Below are positions 7,009 to 16,300 of a DNA stretch of 28,658 bases, in pieces. A model generated the notes under the pieces. The model ran no database searches and was not told the DNA's origin. It worked only from the letters and a program-made list of their open reading frames with translations. Positions within the stretch are counted from its first letter, which is position 1. Every line of letters starts with the position of its first letter. Origin of the DNA: Planctomycetaceae bacterium (GTDB lineage Bacteria > Planctomycetota > Planctomycetia > Pirellulales > Thermoguttaceae); the NCBI GenBank assembly GCA_031287585.1, contig JAITST010000516.1, positions 1-28,658 of the forward strand, given 5' to 3'. The translations under genes and the position numbers were made by a program.

Positions 7009-9411
7009 TTATGTTTCTGCTGGCAGGCAGACGGCGGGTTTACAGGTTGCTGGCTTGCACGGTTCAGGTTTATAGACTTGTACCGGCACCTGATATGTTA
7101 CAACCTTCGGAACGTTGCGTGTCACCGTGTATGGAACTTGTTTCCGTTCGATACGGCATCCCATAACTGTCTTCTCGTACTGTACCGGTGTTAGAACGCG
7201 GTAGTTAATGTCCTTGACGTGTTGCTCACAGACAACTCGGCAAACTTTGTACGGTATGACCTTCTGGCACTGCTCTTGAACGGTGCGGCAAACGCGGTAA
7301 TTCACAGTCTTAACCCGTTGTTCTGGAACCATCCGGCAAACGGTGTAATTCTGTTGACGTTGTTCCGGCACCATTTTGCAAACACGGTACGCGCAAACTT
7401 TTTGACGTTGTTCCGGTACCATTTTGCAAACGCGATACGTGCAAACTCGTTGTTCCGGCACCGTCTTGCAAACGGTGTAATTTACAACTTTCTGACGCTG
7501 TTCCGGCACCATCTTGCAAACGGTATAGTTGCAAGTACGTGTTTCGGGAACCTGACGGCAAACTGTGTAGTTGACAACTTTCTGTCGCTGTTCCGGTACC
7601 ATCTTGCAAACTTTGTAAGTGCAAACACGTTCTTCGGGAACTAACTTGCAAACTGTATAGTTCACAACTTTCTGACGCTGTTCCGGCACCATCTTGCAAA
7701 CGGTGTAGTTACAAGTACGTGTTTCGGGAACCTGACGGCAAACGGTGTAATTAACAACTTTCTGACGCTGTTCCGGCACCATCTTGCAAACTTTGTAAGT
7801 GCAAACACGTTCTTCGGGAACCAATTTGCAAACTGTATAGTTCACAACTTTCTGACGCTGTTCCGGTACCATCTTGCAAACGGTGTAGTTCTGCTGTCGT
7901 TCTTCGGCAACCGTTCTGCAAACAGTGTAGTTTACAACTTTCTGACGTTGCTCCGGTACCATCTTGCAGACATTGTAATTGCAAACACGCTGTTCAGGAA
8001 CCATCCGGCAAGTCGTGTAGTTTACAACTTTCTGACGCTGTTCCGGTACATACTTGACACAATCAACTTCTTTCGTGCAAGTAATCGGCACCCAAACTTT
8101 TTTGCAGCGTTTCACTGGCGGGCATTGAACCAAAACGTTTTTGTAATGGACTCGTTTAGCGGGGTCACAGGCATTATCGCACGCATTCGGTGCACACGGG
8201 TCACAAACCGCAACTCGCTTGCAAACCACCGGACCGGGAACCGTATATTCACGTGTTTCCCATTCTCCGCTCTGATAAGATACAGTTTTCGTGTAGTGAA
8301 CCGGTTTGCAAACGGTGTAATTGACAATTTTTTGCTGTTGCTCGTAAACCGGTTTGTTTACTGTGTAATTACGTTGACGTGTTTCCCAGACCGGAACACA
8401 AACGGTGTAATTGACAACTTTCTGGCACTGCTCATGAACCGGCTTGTTCACCGTATAAGTGCGAACACGTTGTTCGTACTGCGGAACACAAACGGTGTAG
8501 TTTACAACTTTCTGACGCTGTTCCTGAACTGGTCTGTTCACCATATAATTACGCTGACGTGTTTCCCAAACCGGAACACAAACGGTGTAATTAACAACTT
8601 TCTGACGCTGTTCGGCAACATTTCGCATTACCGTATATTCACGTGTACGCTGTTCGTACTGCGGAACACAAACGGTGTAGTTTACAACTTTTTGACGCTG
8701 CTCCTGAACAGGTCTGTTTACCGTGTAATTACGCTGGCGTGTTTCCCAAACCGGAACGCAAACAGTGTAGTTGACAACTTTCTGTTGCTGTTCGGCAACA
8801 TTTCGCATCACCGTATATTCACGTGTACGTTGTTCGTACTGCGGAACACAAACGGTGTAGTTTACAACTTTCTGACGCTGCTCGCGAACTGGCACGTTGA
8901 CCGTATAATTACGTTGGCGTGTTTCCCAGACCGGAACGCAAACGGTGTAGTTGACAACTTTCTGACGTTGTTCCCAAACCGGTTTGCAAACCGTGTAGTT
9001 ACGAACTCGTTGCTCATAAACCGGTTTGCAAACCGTGTAAGCAACTTCCTTAGAACGGGTTTCCCAGACTGGTTTACTAACCGTGTAGTTGACAACCTTT
9101 TGACGTGTTTCCCATACAGGACGTTTTACAACGTAAGTTACCTGTTTGGTACGTTCTTCCGGGACATACTTCGTGCAAAGAACCGTGCGGGCAACCGGTA
9201 TCCGTTCATACTCGGTTTTGTAGCATGTCAATTCCTGTTTTTCGTAAACTACCTTGCGGCAAGTTTTCATTACGGTACAGTATTGACCAGCAAAATCGCA
9301 GGCGGCTGGGCGACACGCCCGATCCGCTCCGCAATAGCCCGCTGAGGCTGTTTGTGCTAACGCGGATAGCAACGATACCGCAATTAGCAGTGACCCCAAT
9401 ACTCGTTTCAT
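7009..9411 (-). CDS. Secreted YTV-repeat cysteine-rich protein
   Basis: This is an 800-residue repetitive protein with a clear signal peptide (MKRVLGSLLIAVSLLSALAQTASA, probable cleavage after ASA before GYCG). The mature part is built of YTV repeats, a short repeat described mainly from planctomycete surface proteins; their function is unknown. The basic unit is about 30 residues (QKVVNYTVC, 14-residue step, NYTV, 16-residue step), with about sixteen KVVNYTV-type cores. Units alternate to give a 60-residue super-repeat. A Cys-rich spacer without repeats (CDPCAPNACDNACDP, DNA about 8080-8270) divides an N-terminal array with VPVWETRQ/VPQYEQR linkers from a C-terminal array with MVPEQR linkers and many more Cys. 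The tail is KPxxC repeats. The start at 9411 is preferred to 9450 because AGGAGAA lies just upstream and the signal peptide then begins correctly. Confidence 0.85.
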   Translation of the reverse strand: MKRVLGSLLIAVSLLSALAQTASAGYCGADRACRPAACDFAGQYCTVMKTCRKVVYEKQELTCYKTEYERIPVARTVLCTKYVPEERTKQVTYVVKRPVWETRQKVVNYTVSKPVWETRSKEVAYTVCKPVYEQRVRNYTVCKPVWEQRQKVVNYTVCVPVWETRQRNYTVNVPVREQRQKVVNYTVCVPQYEQRTREYTVMRNVAEQQQKVVNYTVCVPVWETRQRNYTVNRPVQEQRQKVVNYTVCVPQYEQRTREYTVMRNVAEQRQKVVNYTVCVPVWETRQRNYMVNRPVQEQRQKVVNYTVCVPQYEQRVRTYTVNKPVHEQCQKVVNYTVCVPVWETRQRNYTVNKPVYEQQQKIVNYTVCKPVHYTKTVSYQSGEWETREYTVPGPVVCKRVAVCDPCAPNACDNACDPAKRVHYKNVLVQCPPVKRCKKVWVPITCTKEVDCVKYVPEQRQKVVNYTTCRMVPEQRVCNYNVCKMVPEQRQKVVNYTVCRTVAEERQQNYTVCKMVPEQRQKVVNYTVCKLVPEERVCTYKVCKMVPEQRQKVVNYTVCRQVPETRTCNYTVCKMVPEQRQKVVNYTVCKLVPEERVCTYKVCKMVPEQRQKVVNYTVCRQVPETRTCNYTVCKMVPEQRQKVVNYTVCKTVPEQRVCTYRVCKMVPEQRQKVCAYRVCKMVPEQRQQNYTVCRMVPEQRVKTVNYRVCRTVQEQCQKVIPYKVCRVVCEQHVKDINYRVLTPVQYEKTVMGCRIERKQVPYTVTRNVPKVVTYQVPVQVYKPEPCKPATCKPAVCLPAET
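7501..7860 (-). repeat. Two tandem 180-bp super-repeats inside the YTV gene
   Basis: The blocks 7501-7680 and 7681-7860 encode the same 60-residue sequence, with only scattered synonymous changes visible. A second 180-bp periodicity with different linkers is visible at about 8401-8940. Near identity within each half but not between halves suggests recent unit duplication or gene conversion. Confidence 0.8.
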
Positions 9412-9820
9412 ACTTGTTCTCCTGTGACTGAACAAAGTGAAAAAGGACACTGTGAAAATTCACAGCGTATAGTTAAAATAGACAAACTGCATAAATTGTA
9501 TAGATTGTTTTCAATTTTGTCTATACCCTGACGCAAAATTTTGTCAAACTTTTCCTGACCAACATTTTTGACGCAACCGTCAACGCACATAATTGTTCCC
9601 CCACTTATCGACTTACAACCAACCGCGATTGACTTAAACAGTTAGTCAAATAGGAAAAGACAAAAAGAGTACGTCATCTGTGAGATTTGTAATGGAAAGT
9701 TAATCTTGGTAAACTATTCCGTCACAAGAAAACACAAATGTTTCAATTTTATCGGTTATACCGCTTTTAGAAAATCAGGGATATTTGCCGCTCGGAATGG
9801 AAATACTTATTCCACCGGTT
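9412..9820. promoter_or_regulatory. Upstream region of the YTV gene with two operator-like palindromes
   Basis: No gene is seen. CTGTGAA-aa-TTCACAG (9450-9465) is a 7-bp inverted repeat about 40 bp before the YTV start, and GTATAGA (9498-9504) with TCTATAC (9520-9526) is a second one. Both could bind regulators. I could not place a convincing -35/-10 pair. The rest (9600-9820) is AT-rich, with no clear terminator for the ispD gene that ends at 9821. Confidence 0.45.
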
Positions 9821-10579
9821 CTATGAATTATCGTTTCGTGAGCAAATCACCATCTCCGCAAAACGCAGGTCAGAAGGAGTGGTGATTTTTATGTTTGTAC
9901 GGTCAGACAGAACGAGGACGACATTGTGTCCGAGATGTTCGACGATTTGGGCATCGTCTGTTGGCAACGTTTTCCCGAACAACTCCGAACGTTTAGAATA
10001 CGCCTCTACTATCAATTCACGTCTGAAAACCTGCGGCGTTTGGGCTTCCCAGAGATTATCGCGGGGAACAGTTGTCTCCACTATACTACCATTACTATTA
10101 TTACCGCCACCCGAATTGACCGCGCGTTTTACCGTTCCGACAATCGGCGATGCTAACAACGCCGCCCCGTGTTCCGCTGCCGCCGCGAAAACGGTCGAGA
10201 CCGCGTCGGCGGTGACGCACGGGCGGGCGGTATCGTGAATCGCTACCATATTAACGCCGTCACCAATTGTGTCAATCGCGTTTTGAACCGAATCCGCCCG
10301 TTCGTTGCCGCCGTCAACCAAAACCACCCGTAATCGTTCCCGCAACCGTTCCAATTCCGCCGCGAAACGTGACTCGAAAAACGACCGGTCGTCGGTAGCG
10401 AGAACAATCAACAACTCCAAAACGTCCGAACGTTCTGCAAACAAAAAAGCGGAATAAGTCCAAACCGGCAAGCCCGCAAGCGAAAGAAACGGCTTTTTCC
10501 GCGAACTATCAACATCGCCGCCAAAACGCCGACTCTGTCCGGCAGTTGGGAGAATAACAGCAAAACGATTATTAGTCAT
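9821..10579 (-). CDS. ispD: 2-C-methyl-D-erythritol 4-phosphate cytidylyltransferase
   Basis: IspD joins CTP and methylerythritol 4-phosphate to make CDP-ME, the third step of the MEP isoprenoid pathway in the cytoplasm. The 252 residues are near the usual 230-240. The nucleotide-binding start reads ILPTAGQSRRFGG (residues 9-21) in place of the common AAGxGxR, with RKKPFLSLAG for the usual PKQY/FL. Also present are GGNERADSVQNAI, the acidic HDTARPC motif, a TPQVFRRELI strand, TDDAQIVE and NIKITTPSDL, all in family order. A Gly/Asn-rich insertion (NSGGGNNSNGS) sits before the ETTVPRDNLWEAQTPQ region. No ispF is adjacent. The start lacks a Shine-Dalgarno sequence but gives the canonical N-terminus. 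Confidence 0.92.
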   Translation of the reverse strand: MTNNRFAVILPTAGQSRRFGGDVDSSRKKPFLSLAGLPVWTYSAFLFAERSDVLELLIVLATDDRSFFESRFAAELERLRERLRVVLVDGGNERADSVQNAIDTIGDGVNMVAIHDTARPCVTADAVSTVFAAAAEHGAALLASPIVGTVKRAVNSGGGNNSNGSIVETTVPRDNLWEAQTPQVFRRELIVEAYSKRSELFGKTLPTDDAQIVEHLGHNVVLVLSDRTNIKITTPSDLRFAEMVICSRNDNS

Positions 10580-10880
10580 AGTATTTATAGCAAGATTATC
10601 AGCGTAACGTCACGCCGCAGTAAACATAACCGTTGTTATCGTACCACCAATATTTGAAAATGTAAACACTGATAACCAACAACAAAATTATTTTTTTTGT
10701 CAAGTTCTCGACGTAATTCGCTTTTCGCATTTGCCGTATTTTATCCAAAGTGAAACGTAAATCAAAGCCGATATTTTTCACTGTTGCAAGGTGAAAAACC
10801 TTGTTTTACTCTTGTTTTTGCGGGGGACAAACACATGTCGCCATCGTTTTCTTCAACTCCTTATAACGGATTATACGACT
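10580..10880. other. Intergenic region with short hairpin
   Basis: No firm gene is seen. CAAGGT (10787-10792) pairs with ACCTTG (10798-10803) around GAAAA and is followed by TTTTACTC, a small terminator- or attenuator-like hairpin. It overlaps the most upstream in-frame Met of the next gene, which favours a later start for that gene. A 60-codon minus-strand ORF with a GTG start (10599-10781) is discussed among the rejected items. Confidence 0.35.
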
Positions 10881-11192
10881 ATGCGTCAAGCAAATATGCA
10901 GCGAATTTCTTCTCTTAACGAACTCAAAAATTTCATATACCAAACACTATGCCGCGACCACGATTTACTCATAAATTCATTCCCGACCAGCGAATCGGTA
11001 CTCCGACGCGGTCAGGGAGCGGTCTGCGGAATAATGTTCTGCCTTCACGGACCGCGTGCGGCGAAGTTTACAGCAATTTGGGAACGCGATAACAATCGTA
11101 TTCTTTTCTACGGACCGAACGGGAAACGTTACGGCGAAACCAGCATACCCGAAACAGAACGTTTCGAGATGCCTGAGTTATCAAGTGTATGA
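10881..11192 (+). CDS. Conserved small protein of unknown function
   Basis: This is a protein of about 103 residues, predicted soluble. It reads like a compact alpha/beta domain: an N-terminal helix (SSLNELKNFIYQTLC), then strands GAVCGIMFCLHGPR, KFTAIWERDNNRILFYGPNG and KRYGETSI. This pattern resembles small hypothetical proteins I associate with planctomycete genomes, but I cannot name a domain. An in-frame Met at 10791 would add 30 residues with poor coding character and overlap a hairpin. Met 10881 or 10896 is more likely, though neither has a good ribosome site. The gene stands alone, 343 bp before csrA. Confidence 0.6.
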   Translation: MRQANMQRISSLNELKNFIYQTLCRDHDLLINSFPTSESVLRRGQGAVCGIMFCLHGPRAAKFTAIWERDNNRILFYGPNGKRYGETSIPETERFEMPELSSV

Positions 11193-11535
11193 CCCGTGTT
11201 AGTTCACAAAACAAACTCTGCAATCAAGTCTGTGACTTAACAGATACGCCAAATTCACTGTTTTTCGTTCAAATAATACATGTATGAAACATATAGAGCG
11301 AAAATTTGTGTGCGAATTGTATATTTGACGTATCTAACGATTGTAACGGTTAGCGTTGCAAATTTAGGTAAATGAGTGAAAATTCATAAAATTTTGTTTT
11401 TTTTGTGAACATCTCACAAATTTTTGCGTAAAATGTGTGCGTAAAGTTTTAATGTCAATAAGTTTTGCAAACGGATGGCGTTGGCATTGAATTATGTGAA
11501 CGATATAGGAACAGAATAGTTGAATCGAGGAAATC
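11193..11535 (+). promoter_or_regulatory. Long AT-rich leader region of csrA with promoter and inverted repeat
   Basis: TTGGCA (11481-11486) and TATAGG (11504-11509) stand 17 bp apart and would start transcription about 20 nt before the csrA start. Upstream lies TTTGTGA-acatc-TCACAAA (11402-11420), a 7-bp inverted repeat with TGTGA/TCACA half-sites reminiscent of CRP-family sites but with 5 instead of 6 central bases. No gene is visible in the 343 bp. Confidence 0.55.
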
Positions 11536-11808
11536 ATGTTGGTATTATCACGGCGCGAAGGCGAAAAAATCAGAATTGGCGAAGACATAGTAATTACGGT
11601 AGTCCGCGTTTCCGGCGACAAGGTCAGAATCGGAGTAGAGGCACCGCGTAACACACTGATACTGCGTAACGAACTCCGTACACGTCAGGAAAACGGGTGG
11701 GTTGACGAGAGAGCGTGTACGGAATGTCCACCTGTAAATCTCACCCCGCAATTCGCTGCTTGTTCGCTGGAAGCAGGTACTGTCCCGATGATTTTAAGTA
11801 ACAGATAA
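11536..11808 (+). CDS. csrA: Carbon storage regulator CsrA (translational regulator)
   Basis: CsrA is a small dimeric RNA-binding protein that represses or activates translation by binding GGA motifs near ribosome sites; in many bacteria it controls flagellin and carbon metabolism. The first 47 residues are canonical (MLVLSRREGEKIRIGEDI, then RIGVEAPRN), including Leu4 and Arg44, which contact RNA. The chain continues for about 40 more residues with no family match (two Cys in ACTECPP), longer than the usual 60-75 total. The ribosome site GAGGAAA (11527-11533) itself carries a GGA, so autoregulation is possible. FliW, the usual CsrA antagonist in flagellated bacteria, is not nearby; a FliS-like gene lies about 11 kb downstream. 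Confidence 0.93.
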   Translation: MLVLSRREGEKIRIGEDIVITVVRVSGDKVRIGVEAPRNTLILRNELRTRQENGWVDERACTECPPVNLTPQFAACSLEAGTVPMILSNR

Positions 11809-11922
11809 CGGAACAACCACCTAACCGGTTACACGTAGTCGCACCGGACAACGAAAGACGACGATTCCGATACAACTACGTGACGGTGTAACGAAGGTGT
11901 TGATTTTAAGCCGCAACTAATT

Positions 11923-12366
11923 ATGAATAATCCCAGTCCTACTGATGATGAACTGCGAGCGTTACACTATTACAGTTGGATGCTGATAGACGAAAAACTC
12001 GTTAGCGCGTTTTTGATAACGGTAATAATCTCGCTATGTATTATTGTCTGGTACGTAACGGCGAGTGCGGCGGCATCGGCAACAGTATTCGCAATTCTCC
12101 TGCTAACGGTTTGGCGAATGCTAGTCCCGACACACTTTGAAATCAACGCCGACGGCATTGCCCGTTGGAATTTCGGTCGTCGCCGACTGATTCACTGGCA
12201 GGAAATCAAATCGTATGAAATTCAACGCAAAGGTATCATGCTAATGCCGGGCAACGAACACTATCCATTAGAGCCGTTCCATTCCATATTCATACCGATT
12301 CCCGAAGAACTGGAAGCAGAATTTCGCAGCCGTTTAAGATTCTTCGTTGATAAAATTACGACGTGA
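11923..12366 (+). CDS. Two-helix membrane protein, PH-like C-terminus
   Basis: This is a 147-residue protein with a short cytosolic N-terminus, two adjacent transmembrane helices (about residues 27-46 and 48-67, around FLITVIISLCIIVWYV and ATVFAILLLTVW), and a soluble C-terminal domain. The order of the soluble part (VPTHFEINADGIARWNFGRRRLIHWQEIKSYEI, then the LPLE-type strand and a final helix) matches small bacterial PH-like membrane proteins, where a beta-rich domain follows two helices. No function can be assigned. It is separated from csrA by 114 bp and is followed closely by two more small genes in the same direction, so the three may be one transcript. Confidence 0.65.
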   Translation: MNNPSPTDDELRALHYYSWMLIDEKLVSAFLITVIISLCIIVWYVTASAAASATVFAILLLTVWRMLVPTHFEINADGIARWNFGRRRLIHWQEIKSYEIQRKGIMLMPGNEHYPLEPFHSIFIPIPEELEAEFRSRLRFFVDKITT

Positions 12367-12436
12367 ACACGAAAATCTACGCACTCTGTACCCTGTTTTC
12401 GATAGTTTAGAAAACCATCAACCCCAAATTAAAACA

Positions 12437-12709
12437 ATGACTGACCGCACACCCTATCAGGACGCAATAATCAGGCGTTACTACGAAAATCTAGACCAAA
12501 CCGCGGCGCAAAGAGGGTTAGACTTGGTTTCTGACCTGTATCTGGCAACTGGTAAAAAACGCAATTCGCTCTGGAAGCGGGCGGCGGCAGTGTTGACTAA
12601 TCTCGGAATAAAACAAGAGGTTATCGACTCAGTGATTGAGTCCGACTCGCCGGAGCGGTTGTTAAAAGTCCTGCAACAAAACGAGGAAAAACCGCAGGTG
12701 AAAAAATGA
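12437..12709 (+). CDS. Small helical conserved protein of unknown function
   Basis: This is a 90-residue, highly charged and mostly helical protein (YQDAIIRRYYENLDQTAAQ, DLVSDLYLATGKKRNSLWKR, then a C-terminal amphipathic region and basic tail). I associate such short proteins with planctomycetes but cannot name a domain. The Met at 12437 is favoured over 12347, because the longer form would overlap the preceding gene and adds a segment without coding character. Its stop overlaps the next start (ATGA at 12706-12709), a sign of translational coupling with the following gene. Confidence 0.6.
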   Translation: MTDRTPYQDAIIRRYYENLDQTAAQRGLDLVSDLYLATGKKRNSLWKRAAAVLTNLGIKQEVIDSVIESDSPERLLKVLQQNEEKPQVKK

Positions 12710-13173
12710 GTGACTTCAAAACCTACGACCACTATGGGCTCCACTTCCACTACCCGACCGGTTGGGAACTGGAAGAAACTCCGTTCGACAGCCAAACTGG
12801 TTCGGTACAACTAACCTCACCAACCAACGCCTTCTGGATTGTAACCCGTCACCCTTTCGGAACGTCTCCCGACACCGTAGCCGCCGACGTGTTAAAATCT
12901 ATAAAAAAAGACTACCGCGATTTAGAATACGAACCGGTAATAAAAACGTTATTCGGTCATCAACTAACCGGCTACGAAATTCACTTCTTCTACCTAGACC
13001 TAACAAACACAGCGTCAATACTCTGCTTTGCCGACGAAACGACGACGCACGGAATTTTCTGGCAATGCGGTGACCAAATGGTGGTAAATTCAGGCGGCGA
13101 AAGTCCGGTAGAAATCGAAAAAGTGTTTGAGGCAATCACGTACTCTCTATTGAAAAACTGGAAAAACGTGTAG
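12706..13173 (+). CDS. Conserved protein, possible PsbP/DcrB-like fold
   Basis: This is a 155-residue soluble protein without signal peptide. It begins with YDHYGLHFHYPTGWELEE, the kind of strand found at the start of DcrB/PsbP-like domains (substrate reads as ...F.YP..W.), followed by alternating strands and a C-terminal helix (EIEKVFEAITYSLLKNW). I judge this fold similarity by eye only. The start has AGGTGA at 12696-12701 and overlaps the preceding stop by 4 bp, so the two are probably co-translated and may work together. The function is unknown. Confidence 0.65.
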   Translation: MSDFKTYDHYGLHFHYPTGWELEETPFDSQTGSVQLTSPTNAFWIVTRHPFGTSPDTVAADVLKSIKKDYRDLEYEPVIKTLFGHQLTGYEIHFFYLDLTNTASILCFADETTTHGIFWQCGDQMVVNSGGESPVEIEKVFEAITYSLLKNWKNV

Positions 13174-13183
13174 AATAGAAAAG

Positions 13184-13305
13184 AATTTTAGATTTATGAT
13201 TTTAGATTTTTTGCTGTACAATCGTTCTGTCTGTAACAACGTACATACATTACAATCCAAAATCTAAAATTATAAATCTAAAATCTAAAATCATAAATCT
13301 AAAAT
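13184..13305. repeat. AT-rich fold-back repeat, copy 1 (hrpA leader)
   Basis: The left arm (13184-13211, TTTTAGATTTATGATTTTAG core) is complemented by the right arm (13281-13305, AAATCTAAAATCATAAATC core). An extra, slightly diverged copy of the right arm stands at 13257-13282. The same sequence recurs at 25591-25845 and 26377-26475. It fills almost the whole gap between the preceding stop and the hrpA start at 13313. Confidence 0.85.
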
Positions 13306-13312
13306 AAAAAAA

Positions 13313-16300
13313 ATGTCCGCCGCAGACCTGTCTCTCCCAATCCTCCAACACCGCGAACAAATCGCGAATCTAATCAACCAAAACCAAACGGTAGTAATTT
13401 GCGGTGAAACCGGCAGCGGCAAATCAACCCAACTCCCAAAACTCTGTCTCGAAATGGGACGCGGCAAAAAATTAGTAATCGGACACACTCAACCCCGCCG
13501 TATCGCCGCCCGCAGCGTCGCCGCGAGAATTGCAGACGAACTCCAAATACCGCTCGGAACTACCGTCGGTTACAAAATCCGTTTCCAAGACCAAACCGCC
13601 CCGGAAACTCGAATCAAACTAATGACCGACGGAATCCTGCTCGCCGAGTCGCAAAACGACCGCCTGTTCCGCCGCTACGACACAATCATAATCGACGAAG
13701 CCCACGAACGTTCGCTCAACATCGACTTCCTTCTCGGAATGATGAAACGTGTACTGCCCAAACGCCCCGACCTGAAACTTATCATCACGTCCGCAACCAT
13801 CGACGCAACCCGTTTCGCCCAACACTTCGCCGACCAAAACGGCAAACCCGCTCCGGTAATCGAAGTTGCCGGCAGAACGTATCCAATCGAAACGTTTTAC
13901 CGTCCTCTAAACGAAACGTACCAAGAGGACGAAACCGAAAACGACACGTTACCCGACATTTACGACGCGGTGACAAGAACCGTCGGCGAGTGTATCGAAA
14001 TCGGTCACGGCGACATCCTAATCTTTATGCCAACCGAACGCGATATCCTCGAAACCGCAAAACATCTCCGCGCCGCCAGTTTCCCAGCCCGCGAACGGAA
14101 ACTCGAAATCCTACCTCTCTACGCCCGTCTCTCGACAAAAGAGCAACAACGAATCTTCCAAAATTCACCGCACCGAAAAATCGTCATCGCGACAAACGTA
14201 GCCGAGTCGTCGTTGACAGTACCCGGAATCCGTTTCGTAATCGACACCGGAACCGCGCGTATCAGCCGTTACTCCGGTAGAACAAAAACACAGCGTCTCC
14301 CGATTGACCCCGTTTCCCAATCGTCGGCAGACCAGAGAGCCGGACGTTGCGGGCGTTGCGGTGCCGGTGTCTGTTTCCGTCTCTACGAAAAATCCGACTA
14401 CGAAAAACGTCCCCGCTACACGACTCCCGAAATCCAACGGACAAACCTCGCGTCGGTAATCCTGCAAACTCTATCCCTGAAATTGGGGGCAATCGAACGC
14501 TTCCCGTTTCTCGACCCGCCGCAATCGCAGGCAATCAAAGACGGCTACAAAACGTTGCGTGAAATCGGGGCAATCGACAGTCAGGGCGGTTTGACAAATC
14601 TCGGCATCCGGCTCTCAAAACTGCCGGTTGACCCAAGAATCGGGCGAATGATTTTGGCGGCGGAGGAGGAAAACTGTCTGGCGGATATGTTGGTAATCGC
14701 TGCCGTGCTGGAAATCCAAGACCCGCGTGAACGCCCGTTTGAACAACGTGAAAAAGCCGATACCGCTCACGAAAAATTCGCAAATCCCGAAAGCGACTTT
14801 CTCGCGTACCTGAATCTCTGGAACTTTTACCAACATCTAAAATCGACGTTATCACAAAATCAGTTACGAAAAGCGTGTACACAAAATTTCATAAACTACA
14901 ACCGAATGAGAGAATGGACAGACATTCACATACAACTACTATCAATTTGGCACGAAACAAAAAACAACAATCCGCCGCTCACAACAAAATCCGCCGTACA
15001 AACGACTGACAATCCGCAACAGACAGATTACAATTCGCTTCATCGTTCAATCTTGACCGGTTTTCTTTCCGGCATCGCTAACCGTGACGATTCCGAAAAC
15101 AAAGAATACAACGCAGTTGGCGGAAAATTTTTAATTTGGCCCGGAAGCGGAATGGTTCACCAAAAGAAAAAACACCAGTGGATAGTTGCGGTCGAACGTG
15201 TCGAAACAACGCGGCGTTATCTCCGTACCGTTGCCTGTATCGACCCCGCGTGGATAGAACCGCTCGCCGAACACTTGTTACAAAGAACAATCACCGAGCC
15301 GCATTGGAACAGCGAAACCGGTTACGTTCACGCTTACGAAAAAGTTACGTTGTTCGGACTGACAATAATTCCGAAACGCCGCGTGAACTTCGGCACTCTC
15401 CGTCCAAAAGAAGCGAGGGAAATTTTCATTCAAAGCGCGTTAGTTGACGGCGATTTTACGTCAACAATTCCGTTTGTCATCGCCAACGAAAACTTGGTAA
15501 ACGAAGTTTTGGAATTACAAGACAAATTCCGCCGTCCCGACTTGCTAACTGATACGTCGGCGCGTTACGAGTTTTACAACCTAAACCTTCCGCAAGAAGT
15601 TTACGACCGCGACTCGTTAGAAAAATTCTGGAAAACCGCGACCGGCGGGCAACGTCAATCGCTGTTTATGAGCATTGACCTGTTATGCCGTTTACCGGTC
15701 AACGAACTTATGTTAGCATCGTTCCCGAACAAATTACAAACAATCACCGGCGACATTCCGCTAAACTACAAGTACGAACCCGGCGAACAGGACGACGGAA
15801 TAACTGTTATAGTTTCCCGTGAAACACTAAACCAACTAACCCCTACACAACTGTCATGGTTAGTTCCCGGAATGTTGGAAGAAAAAATTACAACGCTGCT
15901 CCGTAATCTGCCAAAAGAAATCCGCCGTCAAATTGTCCCGATTCCCGACACGGTAAAAAAAATCCTGCCGGAGTTTCAAAAGAATCCGTCATCTGACGTG
16001 CTTTCACGTGAAACATTGGAAGCGAAACTGGCAACAATAATCACTCGCGTCGCCGGTCGCAGAGTAACGGCAACCGACTTCAACGAAATACAACTACCAA
16101 CCGAACTAAAAATGAACATCCGCGTAGTTGACGAGCAAGGCAAAACAATCAAAGAATCCCGCGACCTGAAAGAATTGAAAAACGAGTTACAAGTCAAAAC
16201 GACAAACACGCTGCCGGATTCAACCGACCCGAAGTGGAATCGTGACAACATAACAGCGTGGGATTTCGGCACTTTGCCGGAGTCGATTGAGTGCGAACGT

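Noticed and set aside
7948..9345. A 465-codon open frame on the + strand, antisense to the YTV gene
   Set aside because: It is a by-product of the repeat: the 30-codon periodicity repeats the same antisense codons, so the absence of stops is inherited. The product has no start signal, and the sense strand has a signal peptide, a ribosome site and a perfect terminator.
10599..10781. A 60-codon minus-strand ORF with one hydrophobic segment just upstream of ispD
   Set aside because: It starts with GTG, has no ribosome site, overlaps a hairpin and shows no recognisable family. It is probably chance, though a small membrane protein cannot be excluded.
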